From: Quercus robur
Taxonomy: Eukaryota > Streptophyta > Magnoliopsida > Fagales > Fagaceae
Direction of reading: 5' to 3'
Assembly (NCBI RefSeq): GCF_932294415.1
Contig: NC_065542.1
Span: 1,691,501-1,755,500 of the forward strand
Length of the DNA stretch: 64,000 bases
The notes beneath the pieces are model-generated. The model was given only the letters and a program-made list of their open reading frames with translations, was not told the DNA's origin and did no database searches. This document shows positions 12,601 through 25,354 of this stretch, piece by piece; position 1 is the first letter of the stretch, and every line of letters starts with the position of its first letter. A program made the position numbers and the translations under genes.

Positions 12601-15600
12601 ACAGCCATGCAAGGCAAGCACTTCCCCAACTATACCTTCGTGGGTTGCGAAGGTCTTCCAACTGCTGCACCCACATTAGATGCACCCTATCACCGGATTT
12701 GTCCATGAAGATTGTGTCCCCCAATAGTGCTAGGATGTAGCATCGTGCGTACCTATGCACTTCATCGTCTTCAGCATTAGGCGGCAGTGGATTGGCAACT
12801 TGCTCCAAAAGCCGTTTGATGAGAATCCTCTGGCCAGTACATTCCAGATGGTCTTCATTGGCAGGTCGAAAGCCAAGGTACTCATCGCACACAGTCTCCC
12901 ATATTTTTTGTGTGCTCCCTGTTATAGCGTCACCATCAACAGGAAGTCCAAGAAGAACCTCCACATCCTGCAATGTGATGGTGACCTCACCATGCGGCAT
13001 GTGGAATGTGTGAGTCTCGGGCCGCCATCGCTCCACTAAGGCCGTTATCAGGCCATGATCAATCTCTCTACCCGGAGTCCTGAGAAGTCCCTCCAAACCA
13101 AGTGCCTTAATGATGTCAATCACTCGATCATCCACCATTGGCTCTCGATTCGAGAACTCTTCACTACGGGCACGACATTTAAGGGACCCTGGATCCTGCA
13201 CATAAGAAAACCATGGATTAACATATGACAGCAAATTGAGTGCAATAGAAGTTGTTTATTATTTTTAACTTTGAAAATTGAAATGATACTTTAGAGTAAC
13301 CCGAAATCGACTGTCAGAAACTCGAGATGTTACTAACCCAATTTCTTTCAAAACCGGACCTATTAACTAGATAGTTGGGAAATTAGGCCTATTTTCCAAT
13401 TTCGTTCATTTTCACTCAACCAAAGGCATAAAGTAGACAAATGGTAGGAAGAAAATTCATGGGTGTTAACTGTTGGAGTGAAAATATATATTTATATTTA
13501 TAGATAGTAAACATAATATAACAACAACCCAGTCTCAACATTCTCTAATCTTGTTGGGAAGCAAGTAGGAGTAGGTGACCGCCCGGCCACCTTTGTCCCA
13601 TACTGCCATACATAGTATACTATAGGGTCTAATTCCCACAACATACCCCTATACTACACATAATATAGGACTGCATTTGATGTAGAACTGCTTGAAGTAC
13701 TTCAAGCACAAAGTATAGGGTCTAGTTTCCCGAACATACCCACTTTTCTACACATAAATAGTATGGCATTCGATGAAGAACTGATTGAGGCCTTGAAGTA
13801 CTTTAAGCACAATTGCAAAACTTGGGTGTTAGAGGTTGTAATTTCGGATTTTTAATTAAATTCAATCATGTATCAATGAATTACAAAAAAAAAAAAAAAA
13901 AAAAATCAATAAGAATTAAATTCAATTGTGTAGTTTATTGATCAATACAACTATATATTTAAACAATTGTCCTTTTGTTTATACAATAAAAAGATTATGG
14001 TTTTTTTCTTCCTTAAGGGCATTCAAAGTACTTGTATCTTCGTTTAAACCTTAAATGTTTCTATTGAAAACGCTAGGAGATGTCAATTAATTTCCAAATT
14101 ACAAGACTCTTGACAATATACTTATATCCTTGTCACTATAAAGAATCACAACTAACATAATAGACAATGCAATTTAATCACTTATTTATTTGTTTGATAT
14201 GATTTTTTTATTTAGATTATTTTATTTAAAAAAAATATTTGATGTAAGGTTTTAAAAAGTTATATATATAAACGAAATAAGTTGAAAATAAATAAATCAA
14301 TCAAACAAACACGTCTCCTTGTTCATAAAAGACACTATAATTCACAAAATGGCAGAATTTTGATAACTTGCCCAATTCAAAATTTTCAGCTGCTAGACCT
14401 AATATTTCCAACCTTTACCAGGATCAATCTTTTTTTTTTTTTTTTTTTTTTTGAGAATTACCAGGATCAATCTTTACCACCCCATTTTTCCTTCAATCAA
14501 TATATGGACCTTACTTGAAATTTGCGTCACTAGTAGTTATTGGCAGTGATAAAAACCATGTTGCAAAAGTTTCATATAGTATTAGCTGTCTCACAAATGC
14601 CTAATCCAACTCAAGACACTTTTTGACCAATGTATATTATCATACATCCAATATATTTCTTTTCTTGCTAATAAAGCTTAATGGCCGTTTAAACTAATAA
14701 CGTCAATGTTTATGAGAATCATTACTTTATCAACTTTTTTTTCAATCAACTATTTGGTATGATGACAAATATATGTATCTAGTACAAATATATAAAGATG
14801 AACATGATTAATTTGTTTTAATTAGGGAATCCACCTGTTAAATCATAATATATCCAATTCAAAGCAGACTATTAAATAATAATAATGAGTAAAAAAACAG
14901 TATATCAAAACTGGATTATATTCCACCATGATTCATTTACAAAAGGGGGTCACCTCAAAAGGGATGAAAGGTGACTAAGGTGAGGTATAAAGGAGACATT
15001 GGATACTTAAAAGGAAATGAGGTTTCGTGGGGGGGTTTTTTCCCTTTGTCTCTATAAATCTCTGTTTGAAGAAATTAAAGAGATACCCAAAAATTGTCCT
15101 AGTATCCAAAGAGACTTAACGTTTGTCAAAGAATCCACCATATAAAAATACTATAATTACTTCTATGGCGTGACCTTTTCCAAGACCAATACAAAAGAAA
15201 AGGGTGACCTTTAGAGTAATACCTTTTTTCTATATATATATAAAAAAAAAAAGAATCATACCTCAAACCTTAAAAAAAAAAAATCCGAATATATAAAACT
15301 ATATAATTTTTATTTATTTATTTTGGTGTCTAATGATTGCTAATTTGCTATTTAAATAATTTTATAATAATATTGCTATGAAGTGACTTACAAATATATC
15401 CAAGCCAACAAAAGTAACTGTAGAAGCATCCAAATATATATTAAAACAAAATGAACGGTAGAAGCATCCAACTATATATTAAAACAAAATCAACGGCCAA
15501 ATATTGACGTGCTTTTTTGCAATTCATTAAAGTCAACACATGAAAACTTTTTCTCCAAAAAAAAAAAAAAACCAGACTTTGTGTGCATGCTCTTCATTTT

Positions 15601-18600
15601 AAAATATTTGATTAGTGTTTTTAATGAAAAATATTTTATTAGTTGATTTAATAGGTTTAATCTTTTATCAATTATCATGGATTTTAATATTAAGGTTGTG
15701 TTTGACATTCATTGAAAAAAGCAAATTTTTTATTCTATTCAACTTATTTTTTACTACTATTTCGGAGTCCCATTGCATATTGGAGTCCCATTGCATATTT
15801 TGGTATTATTTATGGGTCTCATTGTATTATTTCAGCTAATTGTTAGTTTTATCTATAGTACGTTCAGTAAAAAAAATTTCAGTTTTAGTTAAATAAGTTG
15901 TTCTCAAACAAACTCTAAGTGTTTGTTTGGGAACAACTTATTACTAACAAAAATTAAAAACTTTAAGATCACTTACATTAGGAGAGAATAATTTAAAGAG
16001 TGAAAAAAGTTTTTATTTTATTGGTAGTAGAGATTGAAAGAAGTTATCTCCCAAGTATGGTCAATAAATTAATATATATATATATATATTCATTTTATCA
16101 TATTTATAAACTACCATTTTTATACTTGGGAAGTTCATAATTTTATAATTTAATAGTTGAGATGAGGGATTTGAATTTTGGATATCTAGAATTAAAAGAC
16201 CAAAAAATACCAACTAGTTGAGTTACAACTCTAAACTTATGCATATTGGTTTGAATTATGTAACAAAAATAAAGTAACCCAATAAAAGCAATCATCCAAG
16301 CATGAAACATTCCACCCAACCTCAAAACGAAGATAAAGTTAAAGAATTTTCACCATATTCTTTTTTGCTTTTAATTGATATACTACGAACAAAAAAAAAA
16401 AGAAAAGAAAAGCAAAATAGAATTACATAAAAAGGTCTACAATTAATACAATATGTTATATTAAGTCCCATAATTTTATTTTATCAATTAAAGTTTCAAA
16501 AATATAAAATCATTTCAATTTGAAGTATATGTCTATCTCCATTATTAAATTTATAATCTGGATAATAATAGAGCAAGAAAAGGCAAAAGTTTATTAATTA
16601 AAGCTGCATTTCTCTTATGATTTGTTTATAAATTAATTTGGCAGCAACTAAATAGAAATAATATAGAGAGAAAACTCAAAATAAAGAAAGTTTCACTTAG
16701 ATTAAGAGAGTGAGTATTAGAAAATGGTTTGGCAAAAAAATTTTAAAAATTGAAATTAGAAGAGATGGTAAAATATATAATTTATTAACAGTTTTAATTT
16801 TTTTTTTTCCTGTTTCATTATTGGCCAAAAGAATGTAATTATGAAAATGAATAGTGGAAAGGACAGTTTATGATAAGTTTAAAACCTTAATGGACAAAAT
16901 GAAAAATTACTACAATAAATTAAGAGGTCGATTAAAGACATAATGACCACGTTTACAAACCAGCAGGACTATGATGTGGGCAAAATAGTAATTTCGCCAC
17001 CACAAATGAAATTTATTTATGTATTTTTTGATAACATAAATGAAATTTATTATTCGTACACGAGCGCAAACTTACTTTAATATATTAAAAAAATATATTT
17101 ATATTTTTTCAATTTTGGTTTTACGGGTTTCACATTCAAAGATCCAAGAAATTTCCAAACTGTAAAAGGAAAAGGAAAAATAGAAAATACAAGAGAATTG
17201 GAATATAGTTCTCACATTTCTCACATTGATTCTTCACTGTGATTCTCTGTGCTTTTTTTTTTTTTTTTTTTTACACTACTCATATAATTTTCAACTACTT
17301 ATACCTGAATTGGGTATGTTTTATTCCGAACTAATTTCACAGCGTTTGGTCACCAATATACTCTTAAATTCACAACCTTTATGTGAGTTCATTTTTTGTT
17401 TTTTGGGTTTTCTTTTATCTGAGTGATTTCAGGGTCTGATTTATGCGAAAGATTGAAGATTTTTTCTGGGTTTGATTGGAAAAGAAGTCTGGAAAGTGGG
17501 GTTCATACAACTTCTGAGCTACCGATGCTAGATAACCGGCAGGTTCAGAAGAATGCTATGCGTAATCAATCCGCAAACAACATTGAAGGTAGGACTGAGT
17601 TTTCGTGCACCCTTTGAGGTGTACGGAGATCTGATTATAGTTTTGTTTTAAGGAATATGTTTTATGGTTTTTGGTGTTTGGTTTTGATCATGGTGGTTTT
17701 GTTTTAACTATTGTCAACTTTTCTTTTTTGTATTTATGGTTTTAAGTTTGAGATGGTTGTGTTTTGTATTAAGTGGGGGGGTTGTTGTTTTGATGAAGTT
17801 TGATCCATGGTACAATGCATATTGAGGTTTGGAAGATTCTGGTTTTTGTTTTTGGTTATAATGAATTAAGTGGTATTTTGCCTTGTTTAACGGGTTGTGG
17901 GTTTTGAGTTTGATGAACATATGTGGTTGAAATGAATGTTGACGCTACTTATCTTGTTTTTGTTGTGATCAATGGTTAAATATATGTATTTTAAGTTTGA
18001 AGTCTATATAGAGATTGTTTGGAATTAGTTCGCTGGCCTTATCCTTCTATGACTGATGATGACATGTCGGTTTGTGGTTTTGAGGAAATTTAATAACACC
18101 CAATTAATTTATAACACCCACCATGGATTAACATAACCATGGAATAACATACAACTTATAAACATACAACTTATTATTAATTTCTAAAAGCTAGTTAATG
18201 ACTTCATGCTAACTAAGAAAATTACACTTTAAAAATATTTAGGTCATAAAATCTCTTATTGGCATCAATGTTAAACATTCGTTTTTTCTAAATAAACATG
18301 TAATATTCATAGAAAGAAAAGACTTAGAAACAAATCACAGGGGGAGGGAATTAATCCCTTCTCTATCTTGTGATTTAAAACGAAAATTTAGTGAGGAAGA
18401 GATAGTGTTAAAATGTAGACACAAACCCGATTATGTATGTGCAATTTTGGAAATTGACCATATTATAGATGCATGCAGAAGTACCTTACAGAGTAAAGAA
18501 AGGATTTGAAGTGCTGCACTTGTACTTCTGCACAGTTTTAATATATATACATGTTTGTAAGTAAGAATTGTTGGAAGCCCATGTGTTTGTACTACACGCA

Positions 18601-21600
18601 AGGCAAGTGCACTAAGGTAAGCCTTAACTCCTAACCCACCAACCCCATCACTCTTAAACCCCCATTTTTTGCTGCATTTGATGTTTATCTATCTCTCTAG
18701 CTTCAGCTTTTGGTTCTTCTATCGTGTACATGTGTTTTTTTTGTGATTGAATAGCCGTTATGTACTATTGTTGTGAAACAATAATATTTTTTTCTTTGTT
18801 CTCTATTTTGTCTTTTGGGTTATCAAACTTGGCTTATAATTGACCATGTCGTATTCAATACATATGTCAAGAACTATTGAAGTATGTGACTGTATAAAAA
18901 CAGGTACATAGATAATAAAAAGGATGGAAAGAAAAAAGGGAAAAAAGGAAAATTTTTGGATATGGTGATTGGTGAAGTCATTAGTTGAAGACCCTCTAGA
19001 ATTTCAGTTATTTGTAAACGCATGTTGAAACCAATAGCTTTATCTTAAGTAAAGGCAAAACAAAAGGTGCAACTATGACTATGGTTCTAGTTTCAAATTA
19101 TGAAAGTGTTGTTGTCTTCTAAGAATTAGGGACACTTCATTTGGGATGCCGTGTACGTTTGGGACACTTCTGCACCCGTGTCCCTGTCGTATCATTTTTT
19201 TTTTTTAAATTGTGGGTCACGAGAGATATACTTATCTTTTATTTTTTTTAGTTTTAATCTTGAACACTTATATACTCTTATATTCTCATTATATTCTGCA
19301 TGATATTGGTGATGGGTCGAGCGGTTGAAGTTTTGGCAAGACTGTTGTTGTGGGGAGACACCTCTTGCTGTCAACTTTCTTCAATTGTTTAGATTTTTCC
19401 TAGATAAGGAGGCAAGTGTGGCTGAATGAAGTTCAGTAATGGGGTCTTTTTTGGGATGTTAGTTTCTTTTGTTGGGGGGGGGGGGGGGTGGTTTCATGTT
19501 CAGGAATTGCAGGCTGTGTTGAGCTTCATGTATACCATATATGGCTCTCCAGTAAGGGGGTTTGGGGAGGATAAAATGAGCTGGAAACCAATATCATACA
19601 AAGATAGCTTTCCATACAAAGAAAGTTACCCTTTTTGGGGCCTTCATCTTCCAAACACTCTTCCAAGGGAAAGGAGAACCTGCCCTAGAGCTCAAAGCCG
19701 TATAGAAAGTTTTGGCTTAAAAACCATGACCTGTGTAAGGGACCCTACATAATTTGTTTTCACCAGTCTACCTAGTTTTGGCAGAATAAATAGTATGAAA
19801 GAAAGAAATAATGTTTGGTTTAACTACGGGTCTAGAACAGAAAGTTCTTTTCCTCCTTGAGACATATATCAATGCAGCTTTTGTGGTGTTCCTTGATGCA
19901 AATAAGACTAAGAGCTGCGTGGAAATTTTGAGCATCTCCCATGGTCTAACATAGTTACTATTTCTTCTTCTTAGCTTTCATCTGCAGGGTTTATTCGCTT
20001 GCCAAGGTTTGACATGGCAATGGCTAAATCTGAGGCTAACAGTAAGCCTGTCCTAGCTGCTGAAGATATCAATATTGTCACTGTGTAGGTTCTTTTGAAC
20101 ACACTGTCTAGGTTCTTACTGTTTAATTTCTCCTGCTAATATATTCAAATTGTTCCCTAAAGTCAAATATTTAATAATTGTCACTGTTCACAGCTATGGT
20201 AGAATATACTGCTTGCAAGTTGATAGAGTTGCGATGCTCCTCCACTCATATAGGTTTTACCGTGATGCTGTCATACAACAGGTAAGTTCTTGCCCAATTA
20301 TTTTCCAGTCCTTTGATTCACTCAAGTTGGATTTTCAATCCATTAGTGGCAGACTAGCTGGATTCGTTTAAATAATTATCATGCCTTTAAAGCACATTTG
20401 AAAACCAATTTAGGATGTTGGTTATAGAGTATACAGACAGGCTTTATTACAATTTCTAAATGATAGAGTTGAACATGCATGAGTTTATTTTGTGATATGT
20501 TCATCATTTTGGTAAATTTATTTGACATTGTTCAACTAATGTATGGTTTTATTTTTTTTAATGAATCATAGCCTTCAAATGCTACTAGTAGGAGTGAGCA
20601 CTTGAGCCGGCCCACCCAAAAACCGACCCGACCCGAACCGACCCGATAGGTTTTGGGCGGGTCTGAGAATATTCGGGTCGGGTTTCGGGTTATATTTTCG
20701 GGTTATTATCGGGTTAGGGTCGGTTTCGGGTCATATAAATACCCTATGTCTGAACCCGATTTTTGTGTTTGTGAACAAAAACCCTACGTGGTCTCTATGC
20801 AATCTCCGCCTCCCTCATCTCTCTCTTTATTCCTCAAAGCCTTACAAGCCAATTTCAAGCTATTTGCTCCATTTGTCTCTGTGTAAGTCATAGAATAAAT
20901 AGCTAAACCTATTTCTTGTTATCTCTGTTTCTTGTTAATAGAGTTGGGTTTTTAATACTTTCGGATTTTGGGGTTTTTTTCTATGTGAATATTCTGTTTG
21001 GGTTTGATTTTCTTGCGTTTTGTGATGTGGGTTTTGGCTTGAATCGTTTTTTTTAAGGACCCATTTTGATTTTTTTTCAGGTTTTAAACTAAAGAGCTCT
21101 TCTGCCTCTCTTTGGGGTTTCACTATTTTGCATTTTCGCCAAGGCAAAAGACCTCTGCCACTCCCATCTTTGAAAGCTTTACTCTGTTTCTCTGTTGGAT
21201 TCGTGTACTTTTTAAGTGTTCTGTTTGCTTTATTTTCTTAAACCAAAGAACCCATGTCCTTTAAGTATGTCATGTTTTTTGCTGATATATTCACATGTAA
21301 TGGTTTTGATTTTAGCTAAAAATTCTATTTATTGACATTTGCATATAAATTATGAAAGGGGAAACTATATGTATACCTTTTATTTATTCATCCAAAGAAT
21401 AAACAAACTTGGAAACTATCAGAACAGGGTTCTTTGAGCTAATTGAGGAGTTATTTCAACTGTTTTTAAAGATTAAGACGTTGTATCTGCTGTGGTGCAG
21501 TCACTGTTTTGTGTAGTTTTCTGTGTTGGCAGAGTTGTTACCAAGTTTGTTGCATGTTCTATTTCAATGTTTGGTGTTGTTAGTTTGCTATGTTGATGCA

Positions 21601-24413
21601 ACTTTTGATGCTCTTGTTCCACCCATTTCGATTATTTCTTATCCATGTGTGAAAATGTCTGCATTGAGCAGTAAAACTAGCACATGTTAATGACTGCTAG
21701 CAAATATCCGTCATGGGCATATATACACATTAAACTACCCATTTTGCATCCTTAAATGCTTATGTATCAGAAATATCGACTTGACAAGTAGTTGGAGTAA
21801 ATAGGTTGACCCAGCTATATAATGCTCTAGCGTGTACACAACTGTGTTATAAATAGAAATAGTTGATTTCCATATGCTCTCATGTACCACTTGGTTTATT
21901 GGGTAAAGCTTTAAGCTAATAGGTCCGCATCTTTCTGATATGCTAATTATAGTACAAATATACACAGGCAATATAGTAGAAGTGCAAGTGCAAGTGCAAA
22001 TGTCTTTTTAATTGTTTAGTTGTACATTTTTTTGTGCAATATGTTTTTGGAATATCAGGTGGAAGTTATTTTTAAGCTCTGTCCAAACTTAAAGGAGCTC
22101 TCTCATTCATCATCCAATGTTGTTGATTCTATTTGAACAAATTGCCTTAACTTTGCATTGGTCCTTTGTTTATCTAGCTTTTGGTGATGATTAAAATAAA
22201 AAGTTGTATTCGTATCCCTTGTTTTTTTCTTCTTTTTGGGCAGTCGCTAGCTGAACTTAGAGAGGAGGAAAGTTTGCTATTGACGGAAAGGATAAATTTG
22301 AAAAATGTATGTTTCTTTGACTTCTTTTCCTGGGATATCTTCTTGTTTCTCCTATGTTGTTTCCTTAATCTAAATGTCTTATTGGAGATACCTAAATACT
22401 GAAATATTAATAATTTACTAATTCATTGAGCAGGAACTGCCAGCTTTGTGTCTCACTCTTGAGAAACAAAGAGCTACAAATGACAGTTTGAAGAGAATTA
22501 AGGTTAGTTTGCCTCTCTAATCAATTTCTTTGTCGTTTCTTTGATTAAAGGTGTTAGTACCAATTATAGCATCCATTCATAATTTAAAAGAATATTTCTT
22601 TTTTGCAGCAACCCCATGTGTATGAAGCCAAGTTTAATGTTGGAGCTTGAAGAAGTGCTTACATGCAGGATTACTGAAAAGAAACTTTTTTTTGACAACT
22701 AAGCATTCTGCCCAGCAATGGATTGCTGTAATCTGTTTCACGACTAAGCATTTTGTTGTAATGTAAAGCTTTAGATATCTTGCCATAGTTTTTCATTTCC
22801 GGCTCTTTAGTGCTTGTGTTGGTTTGTATGCATTTGTTTTGCTCTCTCAAAGTTCTGACACTGTTTGGAGAGTTCACAACAGAATGAAATGAATTAGAGT
22901 GGATAGGTTATAAATGAATGGAATGTGGAGGACTATATTATTTTCTTTTGTTTGGTGTGTTTTGGAGTTGCATAAGAGAAGGAATGGAAAGAAGAGATAT
23001 CATACTTGCACCTCAGATGGTTCGGTGAAGATATTGTTGGTTTTGTGTTTTTATTGTGTGTATCCATTTAATAGTCATAAATGTGGCTTGCTAAGGAGAT
23101 TTTAGCTTTTATTTTCATAAATTTTTTTTTAAATGATTTCATATTGGATATTTTTTAAATAGTATAATTTTTTTTTAAAAATGATTTGATATTGGATTTT
23201 TTTTTTTTAATGAGATTATTATTACAAAAAAGAATATAGTAACTAAATGCTCATGGAAACCAACAAGCAGCAGCAGCAAAAAAAAAAAAAAAAAAACCAA
23301 CCCGTGACCCGGAAAACCGACCCGATTTCAGACCCGATTTTCCGGGTCGGATCGGGTTTCAGACAAACAACCCCGATTTCTGTCGGGTCGGGTTTCGGGT
23401 CATAGTAAACCCGACCCGAACCGACCCAATATCAGTCCTAGCTACTAGTCACCTCATCAGAAAAAGCTCAACTGATGTATCTATTACATGCCGCATTTTT
23501 TGTCTAAATATTCAAAACTCATTGCAAAGAAGAGTACAATACCCAAAATTTTGTTGCTAGACTCTGTATGGTTTGATGCTATATAAACCTAGGCAAGAAG
23601 TGCCTGGTAGAGTATCTATATCATGATAAACTATCACTAGCACCAAAAGCTTGAACAAATAAGAAATGCTGAATTTAATTAATCTCTTTGGGGGAAGATT
23701 TTTTACTTGTGATAATCTCATCGAGCGAGGTTTCTACTTAGCTGGTTGGTGTTACATGTGCCAGTGTAGTGGGGAGACGGTAGATCATTTGTTGATCCCT
23801 AGTGATATTGCATATGCTTTATGGATCTAGTATTTAGAGCATTTGGGATTTAATGGGTGTTACCAAGAAGGGTAGTTGATCTCTTGTTCACTTGGAGGAA
23901 TTAGTTCAGGGAGCACTTATCAAATATTTGTAACTTTTCCCGTTATGTTTGATGTGGCTATGGTGGAAGGACTAAGATAGTCGTATTTTTTAAGATTCAG
24001 AATAATTAAAGGTCTAGTTGGAATCATTGCTAATTTGAACTCATGTTTGATTGGTCTAGAGCGTCGGGTCTTACATGTAGTAACTCCCTTCTAGAAATTA
24101 ATAAACTGAGAAACTATTACTTACAATTCACTAGCCATCAATAAAACAATATAACAAGAGCAACAGCCTATGATTCGTTTTTTCTAAATAAACATGTAAT
24201 ATTCATAGAAAGAAAAGACTTAGAAACAAACTAAAGTCCAGGTTCAAAAAACAAAATTCACCACACACAAAAAAAAGTGAAATCTTTAGTGGTGTGTTTT
24301 ACCTGCCCATTCCAAATGGCTTCTGATCGATGGTTGGGCTGCAACGTCAACACTGACGTGTCAATGGGGCCAGGCTGCGCATGGTTAATCTCTCCAGCAT
24401 TTGCAGCAGCCAT
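8846..24413 (-). CDS. Plant mobile domain (PMD) protein, MAIN-like / 'phosphatase 7 long form' type
   Basis: Five exons join in phase: 24413-24303 (37 codons, starts MAAANAGEINH, ends EAIWNGQ), 13195-12432 (starts DPGSLKCRARSEEF), 12058-11968 (WVWVPNKKNRPAQVFRDRYR...), 11855-11463 (VVWQPYEDEYENLPPW...) and 9643-8846. The total is about 719 residues. GPID.SVL.LQ..HRSEAIWNG followed by a domain with RWRPETHTFHMPHGEVTITL, DVEVLLGLPVDG and CYILALLGDTIF is characteristic of the PMD, found in plant MAIN/MAIL proteins and in many transposon-borne copies. The last exon is a Pro/Ser/Thr-rich tail of repeated TIPSPTPHPS-like units ending in a basic stretch. Intron 1 is 11.1 kb and contains another gene on the opposite strand plus a LINE piece. 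No stop interrupts any exon. Whether exon 1 is still spliced to exon 2 cannot be told from sequence. It is probably element-derived rather than a host MAIN gene. Confidence 0.85.
9650..11460. other. PMD intron 4, with a degraded retroelement-like patch
   Basis: No exon was recognised. The stretch at about 10600-10860 (CTCACAGCTACCAATAACTG and repeated CCACTGCCA) looks like an old LTR-type remnant on the minus strand, but no boundary was found. Confidence 0.4.
13304..13407 (-). repeat. PMD-element terminal sequence, copy A
   Basis: This 104-bp stretch is repeated in the same orientation at 25543-25646 with one mismatch seen (C versus G in GAAA[C/G]TCGAG). In both places the similarity stops at TTTCCAATTTCGTTC, which looks like the outer end of the element. 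Here it directly abuts the end of PMD intron 1. This copy therefore lacks the promoter and exon 1 that accompany the copy at 25.5 kb. Confidence 0.85.
13408..17200. other. AT-rich spacer with small repeats, no gene seen
   Basis: It holds a two-unit tandem repeat of about 100 bp at 13618-13812 (TATAGGGTCTA...CTACACATAA...GAACTG) and a two-unit 41-bp repeat at 15418-15498 (GTAGAAGCATCCAA). There is a short repeat of GGAGTCCCATTGCATATT at 15763-15800, and inverted ends AGTTGTTCTCAAACAAAC / GTTTGTTTGGGAACAACT at 15894-15939 that look like two MITE ends meeting. A (TA)n run lies at about 16070-16090. None of the reading frames is convincing. Confidence 0.6.
17525..22650 (+). CDS. Small coiled-coil protein, six exons, family not recognised
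   Basis: Exons are 17525-17588, 19988-20084, 20194-20281, 22244-22306, 22434-22502 and 22609-22650. All have GT..AG borders and compatible phases (1, 2, 0, 0, 0), giving 423 nt, or 140 residues plus TGA. The start is the ATG of MLDNRQVQKNAMRNQS, the first ATG in frame, after a T-rich leader near 17250. The middle (VAMLLHSYRFYRDAVIQQ) and the following SLAELREEESLLLTERINL and ELPALCLTLEKQRATNDSLK form a continuous charged helix, probably a coiled coil. The C-terminus is QPHVYEAKFNVGA. I cannot name the family. A hAT-type element starts 307 bp after exon 3, and exons 4-6 lie inside it, so either the gene is a chimera or the element carries part of this gene. The whole gene is embedded in intron 1 of the opposite-strand PMD gene. 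Confidence 0.65.
18277..18334. repeat. 58-bp direct repeat, copy 1
   Basis: A 58-bp stretch beginning ATTCGTTTTTTCTAAATAAA is identical to 24173-24230 in the same orientation. The second copy lies in intron 1 of the PMD gene, close to its exon 1. Flanking bases differ on both sides. The pair brackets 5.8 kb containing most of the plus-strand coiled-coil gene. Confidence 0.9.
20581..23448. mobile_element. Non-autonomous hAT-type element carrying gene exons
   Basis: The element spans 20589-23440 (2,852 bp) and is flanked by a perfect 8-bp direct repeat GCTACTAG (20581-20588 and 23441-23448). Its ends are TAGGAGTGAG and the inverted TAGGACTGAT, as in the hAT superfamily (8-bp target duplication, TAGGG-like ends). 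Both subterminal regions (20605-20740 and 23295-23432) are packed with CCCGACCCGAACCGACCC / GGGTCGGGTTTCGGGT motifs, presumed binding repeats. No transposase is present. Inside is gene-like DNA: a leader-like block with a GTAAGT donor (about 20770-20884), T-rich introns and the last three exons of the coiled-coil gene. It looks like a gene-capturing hAT element. Confidence 0.8.
23690..24060 (+). pseudogene. LINE (L1-type) 3' remnant with zf-RVT-like segment
   Basis: The plus strand reads RFFTCDNLIERGFYLAGWCY then MCQCSGETVDHLL...AYALW, which is the cysteine/histidine zf-RVT motif at the C-terminal end of plant LINE reverse transcriptases (W-C-x-C...GE...DHLL...W). The following bases still resemble the LINE tail (RRVVDLLFTWRN) but contain stops. 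Only the 3' tip survives. Confidence 0.75.
24173..24230. repeat. 58-bp direct repeat, copy 2
   Basis: Identical to 18277-18334. It lies 73 bp downstream of the splice donor of PMD exon 1 (minus strand), so it belongs to PMD intron 1. Confidence 0.9.
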
Positions 24414-25320
24414 ACTGCACAAAAATGATAAGCAATTAGTACTAGACATTATTGAAAACAAAAACAAAAACAACCTAAAACATATTGTCAATAATAATAC
24501 ATAATGAAACCACAAAATACAAAATATAAACCAGCATATAATGTATCCGTGAACTTATCATAAGACATTGCAGAAAATCTACTAAATATACATAACCATT
24601 GGATACATTTTACAGGAGACAAGATTTAACACATATCTCAGATGAATCTGATGCATGTGTGTTATCTGCAATCAAATACCCAAATTCATCCCCTTCAAAG
24701 CTACACCACATGTCATGCCATTTTTTTGTCCTCCTTCATCACAATAATATACTCAAACAAAAAGAAATAAAAAAATACTGATGTTATCTAAATGGGTCTT
24801 CGAAATTTGTCTTAAGAACATAAAATTCGAATCTAAAAAACTAAGTGAGAAATGGCATATTTGAAAAATGGGAACGAATTGAAGCAACAATCTGGGAATG
24901 AAGAAGAATGCTTCTTATACAAAAAAAAAAAAAAAAAAAAAATACAAACAAACAAACAAAACGAACTGACTCACCTTTTTTTCTTCTATTTCTTTCAGAT
25001 ACAGCGTAGGTGAGCGAGAGAGTGACTGAGGCTGGGTCGGTGAGGCTGAGAGGGTGAGTGGGTTGGGGCCGGCGTCGGCGACGGTGACGCTGAGAGAGTG
25101 AGAGGAGGAGAGGGTGACTGACAGTGTCGGTTTGCTGAGAGGGTGAGTGAGGCGTTTGACTGATGAGGGAGAGTGAGTGGGTGGGTGAGTGGGTTGGGCT
25201 GGCGTCGGCGACGGTGACGGTGACGCTGAGAGAGTGAGAGAAGGAGAGGGTGAGTGAGGGTGAGCGAGAGTCTGTAGAGGCGTTTGACTGATGAGGGAGA
25301 GTGAGTGGGTGGGCGACTGA
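24414..25320 (-). promoter_or_regulatory. PMD 5' leader region with GA-rich tandem duplication
   Basis: This is the region upstream of the PMD start codon. Between 25010 and 25320 the plus strand is a GAGTGAG-rich sequence with a two-copy direct repeat of about 130 bp. GGCGTCGGCGACGGTGAC occurs at 25072 and 25203, and GAGGCGTTTGACTGATGAGG at about 25149 and 25277. On the transcribed strand it is a CT-rich leader. An A22 run lies near 24920. No conserved protein is encoded here. Confidence 0.6.
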
Positions 25321-25354
25321 AAGAGAGCCTTAAATTCAAAAATATCCTATTAGA

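Noticed and set aside
20653-20886. Protein starting MQSPPPSSLSLFLKALQANF inside the hAT element
   Set aside because: It ends at a GTAAGT donor and has no recognisable continuation in phase. It looks like a transcribed leader exon rather than a protein start.
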